Notes: a model not told the origin generated them from the letters alone. Shown: positions 8,524-19,082, counted from the stretch's first letter. The stretch is DNA of 64,000 nt from Methylibium petroleiphilum PM1 (GCF_000015725.1 NC_008825.1:3906001-3970000); one strand, 5' to 3'. Translations and numbers: made by a program.

Positions 8524-8736
8524 GTGAACATCTATCAAGTGCTCGGCACCGCGATCGCCGAGTCGGTCGGGTCGGTCGGCACCGCCTTTCAGATCTTCGG
8601 CGGCGACACGCCGCGGCCCACGGCGGGCAGCGCCCCGGCGGCGTGGCTCGACCAGTTCAGCGAGGTCTCGCTGGACCAGCGCGCGGCCCGTCGCACGGTC
8701 GACGCGCTGTACCGCGGCGCCACCGTGCGGCTCTGA
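8524..8736 (+). CDS. Small hypothetical protein (70 aa)
   Basis: 70 residues starting at GTG, with a CGAGGA ribosome site 9 bases upstream. The sequence (MNIYQVLGTAIAESVGSVGT...) has no recognised domain. Evidence that it is a gene is indirect: the upstream palindrome/-10 copy, the ribosome site and a strong terminator 24 bases after the stop. Function unknown. Confidence 0.55.
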   Translation: MNIYQVLGTAIAESVGSVGTAFQIFGGDTPRPTAGSAPAAWLDQFSEVSLDQRAARRTVDALYRGATVRL

Positions 8737-8760
8737 GCCGCGGTCGCGCCCCACGAACAA

Positions 8761-8781
8761 GGCCGCCCTCGGGCGGCCTTT
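8761..8781 (+). terminator. Rho-independent terminator
   Basis: Stem GGCCGCC, loop CTCG, stem GGCGGCC, then TTT. It ends the small-ORF transcript and also lies just beyond the convergent PEP carboxykinase gene. Confidence 0.7.
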
Positions 8782-8813
8782 CACTGAGCGCCGGCGACCC
8801 GGCCCCGGACCGT

Positions 8814-10691
<1,878 letters not shown>

Positions 10692-11018
10692 CGTTTCTCC
10701 GGGAAGGAATGGATCTCGTCAGTGCCTGCAAAACGGCAGGAGGGGCGGGCACTGGCGGCATCGATCCCACCCTGGTCGGGACTGCTCTGGAGATGCCTGA
10801 AAGAAAGTGTAGGGGTGTGACTTCGGCGTGACAGGATGGTGATATGCACTTTGTGCATGACCACATGCGTGGCCTTTCTCTGCGCCTCGACCCGGCCCTC
10901 GAAGTGCGCGCCGAACGCGTCTGCCCCGCGGTGTCAGCCAAAGGCTGAACCGATCTTGCCGGCGGCGGCGCCCGCCGGCACCCCCTGTCCACGGCGGCTC
11001 CCCCCTTAACATGGGGTG
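10692..11018. other. Intergenic region between pckG and the TupA-like gene
   Basis: 327 bases with no credible gene. It should hold the pckG promoter on the minus strand; a TACACT at 10811-10806 is a candidate -10. It also holds the palindrome at 10844-10858 and a small hairpin TCAGCC-AAA-GGCTGA (10934-10948). A GC-only inverted repeat lies near 10958-10979, shortly before the TupA-like start. Confidence 0.6.
10844..10858. promoter_or_regulatory. Palindromic operator candidate upstream of pckG
   Basis: ATGCACTTTGTGCAT is a perfect inverted repeat with 6-base arms and a 3-base centre, about 150 bases upstream of the pckG start and just above its proposed -35. The regulator is unknown. Confidence 0.45.
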
Positions 11019-11864
11019 ATGCAAGCCCCCGTGTTCGATCGACGACGACGCCGCGCTCTGGGCGCCCTGGCCGTGGCGCTGGTCGGGCCCGCCTGGGCCC
11101 AGCGCGGCCTGGATCGCCGGATCACCGTGGGGGTCGAGGCCGACCTGCAGGCCTCCGGCCTCGCCGCGCGCTTGCGCACCGCCATCGCCCGCGACACGGG
11201 GCTGGCGATCGACTGGCGACCCGGCCCCAGCGGCCTGCTGCTGCCGCAGCTCGAACGAGGAGAACTGGACGCCGCGTTGACGCAGGCGCCCGAACTCGAA
11301 CGGGCGTTGGAGCGGCAGAACCTGGTGCACGACCGCCGTCCGATCGCCTTGGGCGACTTCGTGCTGGTCGGACCTGCGCCGCTGAAGGCCACGAAGAAGA
11401 GTGCCGCCCGTGGCGACCCGGCCGGCATCGCCGGCGAACGCGACGCCGCCACCGCTCTCGGCCGCATCGTCGCGGCCGGCGAGCGAGGCGAGGCCGTCTT
11501 CGTGACCCCGGGCGAGCCGAGCGGCGCCCGTGCGCTGGAGCAGACCCTGTGGAAGGCGGCCGGCCCGCAGCCGGTCGGCCCCTGGTTGCGCGCCGCCGGA
11601 CCCGGACCCACCGCCGTGCTGACCCTGGCGCGCGACACCGGCGGCTACGCCTTCGTCGAGCGCGGCCTGTGGTCGGCGCTGGGCGCCGGCAGCGGGCTGG
11701 CGGTACTGGTCGAAGGCGACCCGCGCCTGCAGGTGAGCTACCACGTGATGCGCTCGTTCCGCGTCAACCACCCCGGCGGCAAGCTGCTGGTGAACTGGCT
11801 CGCCGGCCCGAACGGCCGACGTGTCGTGGCCGGCTTCGGGCGCGGTTACCGCCGGCCGGCCTGA
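11019..11864 (+). CDS. TupA-like tungstate/molybdate-type binding protein, orphan
   Basis: 281 residues with a short signal peptide (ending GPAWAQR) preceded by an Arg-rich start. The binding domain matches the TupA/PBP-like family. Features are the GDFVLVGP segment near residue 118, the DPAGI motif near 136, FVTPGEPSGAR near 164 and a VLVEGDPRLQ stretch near 235. TupA proteins bind tungstate or molybdate in the periplasm. No tupB or tupC permease/ATPase genes are adjacent, so it either serves modBC downstream or is a sensor. Its stop directly abuts the stop of the convergent regulator gene. A GTG at 11016 is an alternative start. Confidence 0.7.
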   Translation: MQAPVFDRRRRRALGALAVALVGPAWAQRGLDRRITVGVEADLQASGLAARLRTAIARDTGLAIDWRPGPSGLLLPQLERGELDAALTQAPELERALERQNLVHDRRPIALGDFVLVGPAPLKATKKSAARGDPAGIAGERDAATALGRIVAAGERGEAVFVTPGEPSGARALEQTLWKAAGPQPVGPWLRAAGPGPTAVLTLARDTGGYAFVERGLWSALGAGSGLAVLVEGDPRLQVSYHVMRSFRVNHPGGKLLVNWLAGPNGRRVVAGFGRGYRRPA

Positions 11865-12950
11865 TCACGGTCGCCGACGTTTCGGCCCCTTGAGCAGCGC
11901 GTCGACCTCGACGACCGCGCCGATGCCCTGCCCGTCGTAGCCCGGCAGCTGGTCGACCGCTGCACGGAACGCCTCGCTGCGGAGCAACAGCAGCATCTGC
12001 CCGAGCCGCGGCCCCTGCAGCGCCTGCGCGTCGCACAGCAGCAGGTAGCGCTCCGTCTCGAGCGGAATGAACTCCAGTCCGAAGCGCCGGGCCGGCGGCT
12101 CCACGCCGAAGCCGACGTCGGCCATGCCACTGGCCACGTAGGCCGCGACGGCGGCGTGCGTGTACTCGACGCGCTCGTAACCGTCGATGCGCCGGGCGTC
12201 GACCCCGTCGCGCTGCAGCATCAGGTCGAGCAGGAAGCGCGTCCCGGAGGCCGGCTGCCGGTTGATGAAGCGCACGCCGGGCCGCACCAGATCGGCCGGC
12301 GTGTAGAGCTTCCTGGGGTTGCCCGGCGCGACCATCAGCCCCTGCTTGCGCGTGGCCACGTGCACCACCGCCTGCTCGCGCGGCTTGAACCAGCGCGCGT
12401 AATGGGCCAGTGCCACCGGCGCGAAGGCGCCGAGCGGCATGTGGAAGCCCGCCACGTCGCAACTGCCGGCAGCCAGCGACGCCACGGCCTCCTGGCTCCC
12501 GCAGTACTTCAGTTCGACCGGCACCTGGTCGGCGCGCAGGAACTCGTCGAGCTTCTCGATCGCGAAGCCGTGGCTGGCGTGGATGCGCAGCATCGCCCCC
12601 TCCGGGCTGACCACCCGGCCCAGTTCGACTTCCAGTTCGGAGGCCAGCGTGTGCAGCATCGGCGACAGCCTCGCGGCGATGCGGCGGTCCGCCCACAGCA
12701 GCTTCTCGGCCAGCAGGGTGAGCTTCGAGCCCTGGCCACGCTCAGTGCGGATCAACGCCTGCCCGAGCGCGGCTTCGGCCTCGCGCAGCTGCTGCCAGGC
12801 ATGGCGGTAGGAGCCACCGTTGACCTCGCAGGCACGCAGCAGGCTGCCGTGCTCATGCACCTGGCCGAGCAACTGGATGAGCCGTGGCGGCAGCTCGGGC
12901 TGGCCTGTGCGGCGGATGCTCCATTGCGGCTGGATCGAGACTTCGAGCAT
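11865..12950 (-). CDS. ModE-like regulator with periplasmic-binding-type ligand domain
   Basis: 361 residues. Residues 20-110 form a ModE/LysR-like winged helix-turn-helix (LLRACEVNGGSYRHAWQQL). The rest is a substrate-binding-protein-like domain (LRIHASHGFAIEKL onward) related to molybdate/tungstate-binding folds, with no signal peptide, so it senses its ligand in the cytoplasm. It is divergent from the formate dehydrogenase operon and next to an orphan TupA-like protein. It probably controls fds expression in response to molybdate, tungstate or formate. The C. necator fds operon also has a divergent regulatory gene (fdsR); I infer equivalence from position only. Confidence 0.75.
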   Translation of the reverse strand: MLEVSIQPQWSIRRTGQPELPPRLIQLLGQVHEHGSLLRACEVNGGSYRHAWQQLREAEAALGQALIRTERGQGSKLTLLAEKLLWADRRIAARLSPMLHTLASELEVELGRVVSPEGAMLRIHASHGFAIEKLDEFLRADQVPVELKYCGSQEAVASLAAGSCDVAGFHMPLGAFAPVALAHYARWFKPREQAVVHVATRKQGLMVAPGNPRKLYTPADLVRPGVRFINRQPASGTRFLLDLMLQRDGVDARRIDGYERVEYTHAAVAAYVASGMADVGFGVEPPARRFGLEFIPLETERYLLLCDAQALQGPRLGQMLLLLRSEAFRAAVDQLPGYDGQGIGAVVEVDALLKGPKRRRP

Positions 12951-12973
12951 GGCGATCTTTCGGCGCTTCAGCG

Positions 12974-13069
12974 CATATGTGCTCGGCCTGACGGCTCATA
13001 TTGAACCGCAGGAACTCCCACCATACAGTGAAGCACGCTCTCGAATCCATATGCCGGAGACAACATATG
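12974..13069. promoter_or_regulatory. CATATG-rich control region upstream of fdsG
   Basis: Four related hexamers lie in the gap between the divergent regulator and fdsG: CATATG at 12974, CATATT at 12997, and CATATG at 13048 and 13064. The first pair sits in an imperfect inverted repeat. A/T-rich hexamers like these stand out in this GC-rich DNA and are good candidates for regulator binding or promoter elements. Confidence 0.5.
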
Positions 13070-13125
13070 ACAGCCTCCCCCAAAGCTTCCTGCAACGCTC
13101 GCCCGGCCGTTCGGGCGGCCGCGCG

Positions 13126-13611
13126 ATGAGCACGTCGCTGGCGGCTGTGCGCGCCGTCCTCGCGCGCCGGGCCGACGAGCCGGGCGCGCTGCTGCCGATC
13201 CTGCACGAGGTGCAGGACCAGCTGGGCTGCATCCCGGCCGACGCGGTGCCCGAGATCGCCGGCGCGTTGAACCTGTCGCGCGCCGAGGTGCATGGCGTCA
13301 TCACCTACTACCACCACTTCCGCGGCGAGCCGGCCGGCCGCCATGTGATCCAGGTGTGCCGCGCCGAGGCCTGCCAGGCCCTGGGCGCCGAGGCGCTGCT
13401 GACGCACGCCGAGCGCCGTCTCGTTTGCCGCAGCCACGCGAGCAGCAGCGATGGCCGCTACACGCTCGAGCCGGTGTTCTGCCTGGGGCTCTGCGCGTCA
13501 TCGCCGGCGATCGTGATCGACGAGCGCCTGCACGCGCGCATCAGCCCGGCCGCGTTCGATCGCCTGATCGGCGCGCTGGAAAACGAAGACGCCGAGGAGG
13601 CCGCGCGATGA
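13126..13611 (+). CDS. fdsG: NAD-dependent formate dehydrogenase gamma subunit (NuoE-like)
   Basis: 161 residues, thioredoxin-like [2Fe-2S] subunit of soluble formate dehydrogenase, homologous to NuoE of complex I. It passes electrons from FdsA to the FdsB diaphorase. Cluster ligands are visible as VCRAEAC and CLGLC. The helical N-terminus has the usual EVHGVITYYHHF stretch. The ATG at 13126 begins the conserved part; an in-frame ATG at 13051 would add 25 residues. The stop overlaps the fdsB start (ATGA). Confidence 0.94.
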   Translation: MSTSLAAVRAVLARRADEPGALLPILHEVQDQLGCIPADAVPEIAGALNLSRAEVHGVITYYHHFRGEPAGRHVIQVCRAEACQALGAEALLTHAERRLVCRSHASSSDGRYTLEPVFCLGLCASSPAIVIDERLHARISPAAFDRLIGALENEDAEEAAR

Positions 13612-15170
13612 GCACCGCCATCACCGTGCGCGTCCCGCGCGATTCGGCCGCGCTCGCGGTCGGCGCCGATGCGGTGGCCGCCACGCTGCAGGCCGAGTGC
13701 GCGCGGCGTGGCCTGGCGTTGAACCTGGTGCGCAACGGCTCGCGCGGGCTGTTCTGGCTGGAGCCGCTGGTCGAGGTGAGCACGTCCGCCGGCCGCGTGG
13801 CCTACGGCCCGGTGACGCCCGAGGACGTGCCGGGGCTCCTGGACGCCGGCCTGCTGCAGGGCGCACCGCACGCACTGGGCCACGGGCCGACCGAGCAGAT
13901 CCCCTACCTCGCGAAGCAGGAGCGCCTGTGCTTCGCCCGCATGGGCCTCACCGATCCGCTGTCGCTCGCCGACTACGAGGCGCACGAAGGCTGGGCCGGC
14001 CTGCGCCGCGCGCTGGCAATGCCCGACGCGGCGGTGGTCGACGAGGTGCTGCAGTCCGGCCTGCGCGGACGCGGCGGCGCCGCTTTCCCGACCGGCATCA
14101 AGTGGAAGACGGTGATGAACACGCCGTCGGCGCAGAAGTACATCGTCTGCAATGCCGACGAGGGCGACTCGGGCACCTATTCCGACCGCATGACGATGGA
14201 GGGCGATCCGTACATGCTGATCGAGGGCATGACGATCGCCGCGCTGGCCGTCGGCGCGACCCGGGGCTACGTCTACGTGCGCTCCGAGTACCCGCACGCG
14301 ATCGCCACGCTGAACGACGCGATCGCCCGCGCCGAGGCGGCCGGCTTCCTGGGCAGCGACGTGCTGGGTTCGGGCCGCGCCTTCCACCTGCAGGTGCGCA
14401 AGGCCGCCGGCGCCTACGTGTGCGGCGAGGAGACGGCGCTGCTCGAAAGCCTGGAGGGCAAGCGCGGCATCGTGCGCGCGAAGCCGCCGCTGCCGGCCAT
14501 CGAAGGCCTGTTCGGCCAGCCCACCGTCATCAACAACGTGATCAGCTTCGCGTCGGTGCCTCTGATCCTGGCGCGCGGCGCGGCGCACTACCGCGATTAC
14601 GGCGTCGGCCGCTCGATGGGCACGCTGCCGATCCAGCTGGCCGGCAACGTGAAGCGCGGCGGCCTGGTCGAGAAGGCCTTCGGCGTGACGCTGCGCGAGC
14701 TGCTGTACGACTTCGGCGGCGGCACCGCCTCGGGCCGGCCGATCAAGGCAGTGCAGGTCGGCGGGCCGCTCGGCACCTATGTGCCCGAGTCGAAGTGGGA
14801 CGTGCCGCTCGACTACGAGGCCTATGCCGCCTTCGGTGGCGTGGTCGGCCACGGCGGCATCGTGGTGCACGACGACACGGCCGACATGGCGAAGCTGGCG
14901 CGCTACGCGATGGAGTTCTGCGCGATCGAGTCCTGCGGCAAGTGCACGCCCTGCCGCATCGGCTCGACACGCGGCGTGGAGGTCATCGATCGCATCACCG
15001 CCAACGTGAACCGGCCGGCGCAGGTGAAATTGTTGCGCGACCTGTGCGACACGATGCTCGCCGGCAGCCTGTGCGCGATGGGCGGCATGACGCCCTACCC
15101 GGTGCTGTCGGCGCTCGACCACTACCCCGAAGACTTCGGCCTCGCGACACCCGACCGCGCGGCCGCTTGA
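13608..15170 (+). CDS. fdsB: NAD-dependent formate dehydrogenase beta subunit (NuoF-like diaphorase)
   Basis: 520 residues; the NADH/FMN-binding subunit that reduces NAD+. A thioredoxin-like N-terminal domain is fused to the NuoF-type domain. The FMN/NAD-binding segments are RGRGGAAFPTGIKW (about residue 155) and CNADEGDSGTYSDR (about 182). The [4Fe-4S] site is ESCGKCTPCR near residue 443 plus a Cys near 488. It is coupled to fdsG by overlap and followed by fdsA after 10 bases with a GAGG ribosome site. Confidence 0.95.
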   Translation: MSTAITVRVPRDSAALAVGADAVAATLQAECARRGLALNLVRNGSRGLFWLEPLVEVSTSAGRVAYGPVTPEDVPGLLDAGLLQGAPHALGHGPTEQIPYLAKQERLCFARMGLTDPLSLADYEAHEGWAGLRRALAMPDAAVVDEVLQSGLRGRGGAAFPTGIKWKTVMNTPSAQKYIVCNADEGDSGTYSDRMTMEGDPYMLIEGMTIAALAVGATRGYVYVRSEYPHAIATLNDAIARAEAAGFLGSDVLGSGRAFHLQVRKAAGAYVCGEETALLESLEGKRGIVRAKPPLPAIEGLFGQPTVINNVISFASVPLILARGAAHYRDYGVGRSMGTLPIQLAGNVKRGGLVEKAFGVTLRELLYDFGGGTASGRPIKAVQVGGPLGTYVPESKWDVPLDYEAYAAFGGVVGHGGIVVHDDTADMAKLARYAMEFCAIESCGKCTPCRIGSTRGVEVIDRITANVNRPAQVKLLRDLCDTMLAGSLCAMGGMTPYPVLSALDHYPEDFGLATPDRAAA

Positions 15171-15180
15171 GGAGCTCACC

Positions 15181-18114
15181 ATGCTCGACCCCCACGCCGA
15201 GATCGACTACGGCACCCCGGCCAGCGCGTCGACGCAGGCCGTCACGCTCGAGATCGACGGCCAGGCCGTCACCGTGCCGGCCGGCACCTCGCTGATGCGC
15301 GCGGCGATCGACGCCGGCGTGCAGGTGCCCAAGCTGTGCGCGACCGACAGCCTGGAGCCCTTCGGCTCGTGCCGCCTGTGCCTGGTCGAGATCGAGGGCC
15401 GCCGCGGCTACCCGGCCTCGTGCACCACGCCGGCCGAGGCCGGCATGAAGGTGCGCACGCAGAGCCCGAAGCTGCAGGAGCTGCGCAAGGGGGTGATGGA
15501 GCTCTACATCTCCGACCACCCGCTCGACTGCCTGACCTGCGCCGCCAACGGCGACTGCGAGCTGCAGGACATGGCCGGCGTGACCGGCCTGCGCGAGGTC
15601 CGCTACGGCGTCGGTGACCAGTACGGCGGCGCCCACCACCTGAAGAGCGCGAAGGACGAGTCGAACCCGTACTTCACCTACGACCCGAGCAAGTGCATCG
15701 TCTGCAACCGCTGCGTGCGCGCCTGCGAGGAGACCCAGGGCACCTTCGCGCTGACGATCAGTGGCCGCGGCTTCGAGTCGCGCGTGTCGGCGGGCCAGGA
15801 CCAGCCCTTCATGGAAAGCGAGTGCGTCAGCTGCGGCGCCTGCGTGCAGGCCTGCCCGACCGCCACGCTGCAGGAGAAGTCGGTCATCTGGCTGGGCCAG
15901 GCCGAGCACAGCGTCACCACCACCTGTGCCTACTGCGGCGTCGGCTGCGGCTTCAAGGCCGAGATGAAGGGCAACGAGGTCGTGCGCATGGTGCCGTGGA
16001 AGAACGGCCAGGCCAACGAAGGCCACTCCTGCGTCAAGGGCCGCTTCGCCTGGGGCTACGCGACCCACAAGGACCGCATTACCACGCCGATGATCCGCAA
16101 GCGCATCACCGACCCGTGGCAGGAGGTGAGCTGGGACGAGGCGATCGGCTATGCCGCCAGCGAGTTCAAGCGCATCCAGGCGAAGTACGGGCGCGACGCG
16201 ATCGGCGGCATCGTCTCCTCGCGCTGCACCAACGAGGAAGGCTATCTGGTGCAGAAGCTGGTACGCGCGGCCTTCGGCAACAACAACGTCGACACCTGCG
16301 CGCGCGTGTGCCACTCACCGACCGGCTATGGCCTGAAGCAGACGCTGGGCGAATCGGCCGGCACGCAGACCTTCAAGTCGGTGGAGAAGTCGGACGTGAT
16401 CATGGTCATCGGTGCCAACCCGACCGACGGCCACCCGGTGTTCGCCTCGCGCATGAAGAAGCGACTGCGCGAAGGCGCGAAGCTGATCGTCGTCGACCCG
16501 CGCAGGATCGACCTGGTGAAGTCGCCGCACGTGAAGGCCGACCACCATCTTCAGCTGCGTCCGGGCACCAACGTCGCGGTGATCACCGCGCTGGCGCACG
16601 TGATCGTCACCGAGGGCTTGCTCGACGAGGCTTACATCGCCGAACGCTGCGAGGACAAGGCCTTCCGCGAGTGGCGCGAGTTCGTGTCGCGCGATGCCAA
16701 CTCCCCTGAGGCGACCGCCGTCGTCACCGGCGTGCCGGCCACCGAGCTGCGCGCCGCCGCCCGACTGTTCACCACCGGCAGATCCGACGGCACGGCTGCC
16801 ACGCTGCAGGCCCGCGGGGCGCGGCCCAACGCCGCCATCTACTACGGCCTGGGCGTGACCGAGCACAGCCAGGGTTCGACGATGGTGATGGGCATCGCCA
16901 ACCTCGCGATGGCCACCGGCAACGTCGGCCGCGAGGGGGTGGGCGTGAACCCGCTGCGCGGCCAGAACAACGTGCAGGGTTCGTGCGACATCGGCTCCTT
17001 CCCGCACGAGTTGCCGGGCTACCGCCACGTGTCGGACAGCAGCACGCGGGCGCTGTTCGAGAACGCCTGGAACGTCGAGCTGCAGCCCGAACCCGGCCTG
17101 CGCATCCCCAACATGTTCGACGCCGCGCTGTCGGGCAGCTTCATGGGCCTGTACTGCGAGGGCGAGGACATCGTGCAGTCCGACCCGGACACGCAGCACG
17201 TCGCGCATGCGTTGTCCTCCATGGAATGCATCGTCGTGCAGGACCTGTTCCTGAACGAGACCGCGAAGTACGCGCACGTCTTCCTGCCGGGCTCGTCCTT
17301 CCTGGAGAAGGACGGCACCTTCACCAACGCCGAGCGCCGCATCTCGCGCGTGCGCAAGGTGATGCCGCCCAAGGCAGGCCTCGCCGACTGGGAGGTGACG
17401 GTGAAGCTGTCGAACGCGCTCGGCTACCCGATGGACTACACCCACCCCGAGCAGATCATGGCCGAGATCGCCGCGCTGACGCCCACCTTCTCCGGCGTCA
17501 GCTACGAGAAGCTCGACCGTCTGGGCAGCATCCAGTGGCCGTGCAACGATGAGGCCCCCGAGGGCACGCCGACGATGCACATCGACCGCTTCGTGCGCGG
17601 CAAGGGCAAGTTCTTCATCACGCAGTACGTCGCCTCCGACGAGAAGGTCACGCGCCGGTTCCCGCTGCTGCTGACGACAGGGCGCATCCTGTCGCAGTAC
17701 AACGTCGGCGCGCAGACGCGCCGCACCGAGAACAACCAGTGGCACAGCGAGGACCGGCTGGAGCTGCACCCGCACGACGCCGAGGAGCGCGGCATCCGGG
17801 ACGGCGACTGGGTCGGCATCGAGAGCCGCTCGGGCCAGACCGTGCTGCGCGCGCAGGTCAGCGACCGCATGCAGGCCGGCGTGGTCTACACGACCTTCCA
17901 CTTCCCCGAGTCGGGCGCCAACGTCATCACCACCGACAGCTCCGACTGGGCCACCAACTGCCCCGAGTACAAGGTGACCGCGGTGCAGGTGCTGCCGGTG
18001 ATGCAGCCTTCGGGCTGGCAGAAGGCCTACAGCCGCTTCACCGAGGTGCAGGAGCGCCTGCTCGCCGAACGGCACAAGGCCGAGCCGGCCCTCGCCGGCG
18101 CGAAGAAGCCATGA
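15181..18114 (+). CDS. fdsA: NAD-dependent formate dehydrogenase alpha subunit, molybdenum catalytic chain
   Basis: 977 residues; oxidises formate to CO2 at a bis-molybdopterin centre. In order it has a [2Fe-2S] ferredoxin domain (Cys 53, 64, 67, 81), a His-Cys3 [4Fe-4S] site (His 113, Cys 117, 120, 126), and two ferredoxin [4Fe-4S] clusters (Cys 172-182 and 215-225). The [4Fe-4S] cluster near the cofactor (Cys 249, 252, 256, 284) and the molybdopterin oxidoreductase domains follow. The Mo ligand is Cys 377 in ARVCHSPTG, so this is a cysteine and not a selenocysteine enzyme. The stop overlaps the fdhD start. All expected ligands are intact. Confidence 0.96.
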   Translation: MLDPHAEIDYGTPASASTQAVTLEIDGQAVTVPAGTSLMRAAIDAGVQVPKLCATDSLEPFGSCRLCLVEIEGRRGYPASCTTPAEAGMKVRTQSPKLQELRKGVMELYISDHPLDCLTCAANGDCELQDMAGVTGLREVRYGVGDQYGGAHHLKSAKDESNPYFTYDPSKCIVCNRCVRACEETQGTFALTISGRGFESRVSAGQDQPFMESECVSCGACVQACPTATLQEKSVIWLGQAEHSVTTTCAYCGVGCGFKAEMKGNEVVRMVPWKNGQANEGHSCVKGRFAWGYATHKDRITTPMIRKRITDPWQEVSWDEAIGYAASEFKRIQAKYGRDAIGGIVSSRCTNEEGYLVQKLVRAAFGNNNVDTCARVCHSPTGYGLKQTLGESAGTQTFKSVEKSDVIMVIGANPTDGHPVFASRMKKRLREGAKLIVVDPRRIDLVKSPHVKADHHLQLRPGTNVAVITALAHVIVTEGLLDEAYIAERCEDKAFREWREFVSRDANSPEATAVVTGVPATELRAAARLFTTGRSDGTAATLQARGARPNAAIYYGLGVTEHSQGSTMVMGIANLAMATGNVGREGVGVNPLRGQNNVQGSCDIGSFPHELPGYRHVSDSSTRALFENAWNVELQPEPGLRIPNMFDAALSGSFMGLYCEGEDIVQSDPDTQHVAHALSSMECIVVQDLFLNETAKYAHVFLPGSSFLEKDGTFTNAERRISRVRKVMPPKAGLADWEVTVKLSNALGYPMDYTHPEQIMAEIAALTPTFSGVSYEKLDRLGSIQWPCNDEAPEGTPTMHIDRFVRGKGKFFITQYVASDEKVTRRFPLLLTTGRILSQYNVGAQTRRTENNQWHSEDRLELHPHDAEERGIRDGDWVGIESRSGQTVLRAQVSDRMQAGVVYTTFHFPESGANVITTDSSDWATNCPEYKVTAVQVLPVMQPSGWQKAYSRFTEVQERLLAERHKAEPALAGAKKP

Positions 18115-18868
18115 GGATGGCCGACGGCCCGCTGCACGCCGGCGGCGCCCAGCGGCGGACGGTCGCGGGCGTGCGCGGCGGCGCCGCCTTCGACGGACCC
18201 GACTGGGTGGCCGAAGAGCGGCCGGTGGCACTCGAGTTCAACGGCGTCGCGCAGGCGGTGATGCTGGCGACGCCGCTGGACCTGGAGGACTTCGCCCTCG
18301 GCTTCGCCTTGAGCGAGGGCCTGCTCGACGCGCCCGGCGAGCTGCACGGCCTGGAGGCGGTCGAGTCGCCCGAGGGCATCACCTTGAAGCTGCAGATCGC
18401 CGCGCGCTGCATGGCACGCCTGAAGGCAAGGCGCCGCGCGCTGGCCGGTCGCACCGGCTGCGGCCTGTGCGGCATCGAGAGCCTGGCCCAGCTGGAACGG
18501 CCGCTGGCGCCGCTGCCGCCTGGTGCGGCGACGACGGCGCGGTGCGCCTGCTGCGCGAGGACGTCGGCCGCCACAACGCGCTCGACAAGCTGATCGGCGC
18601 GATGGCGCGGACCGGCACGCTGGCCGCCGGCGACGCCGGCACCGAGGGCTTCTTCGCGGTCACCAGCCGCGCCAGCTACGAGATGCTGCACAAGACCGCC
18701 GCGGCGCGCGTGCGGCTGCTGGTCGCCGTGTCGGCGGCCACCACGATGGCCGTCGACCTGGCCGGGCGACTGGGCGTGGGCCTGGCCGGCTTCGCGCGCG
18801 GCCGCGACCTGGTGGTCTATGCCGGGGCCGAACGGATCGACATGACGGAGCGCGACGATGGACGCTGA
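18111..18868 (+). pseudogene. fdhD: FdhD/FdsC sulfur carrier for formate dehydrogenase, frameshifted with internal deletion
   Basis: FdhD passes sulfur from a cysteine desulfurase to the molybdenum cofactor before it enters formate dehydrogenase. The N-terminal part is normal to about 18519, including the sulfur-carrying RTGCGLCGIESL motif (Cys 117 and 120). The C-terminal part, from AWCGDDGAVRLLREDVGRHN to the end, is also well conserved but in another frame. The stretch that should join them, with the conserved GVHAA region, is absent; roughly 20-40 residues seem lost. The first frame ends at 18593. The gene is either inactive or the sequence has an error here. Neighbouring fdsA and fdsD are intact. 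Confidence 0.8.
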
Positions 18869-19082
18869 CAACCTGGTGCGCATGGCCAACCGCATCGGCC
18901 AGTTCTTCGAGGCGATGCCCGACGCGGCCGAGGCCGCGCAGCAGGTGGCCGAGCACCTGAAGAAGTTCTGGGACCCGCGCATGCGGCGCGCGCTGCTGGC
19001 GCACGTCGACCGCAACGGCAGCGCCGGGCTCAACGCGATGGTCGAGGCGGCCCTCACCCGGCACCGCGCAGTGCTCGACTGA
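18858..19082 (+). CDS. fdsD: Formate dehydrogenase delta subunit
   Basis: 74 residues, matching the small FdsD subunit of soluble formate dehydrogenases (LVRMANRIGQFFEAMPD, then KKFWDPRMRRALL). FdsD helps assembly and stability of the FdsGBA complex; the exact role is not settled. It overlaps the end of the fdhD reading frame by 11 bases and is followed after 54 bases by modA. Confidence 0.92.
   Translation: MDADNLVRMANRIGQFFEAMPDAAEAAQQVAEHLKKFWDPRMRRALLAHVDRNGSAGLNAMVEAALTRHRAVLD

Noticed and set aside
16300-16330. Possible selenocysteine formate dehydrogenase.
   Set aside because: The molybdenum ligand codon is an ordinary Cys (TGC at residue 377 of FdsA), there is no in-frame TGA, and the enzyme is of the cysteine-type soluble FdsA class.
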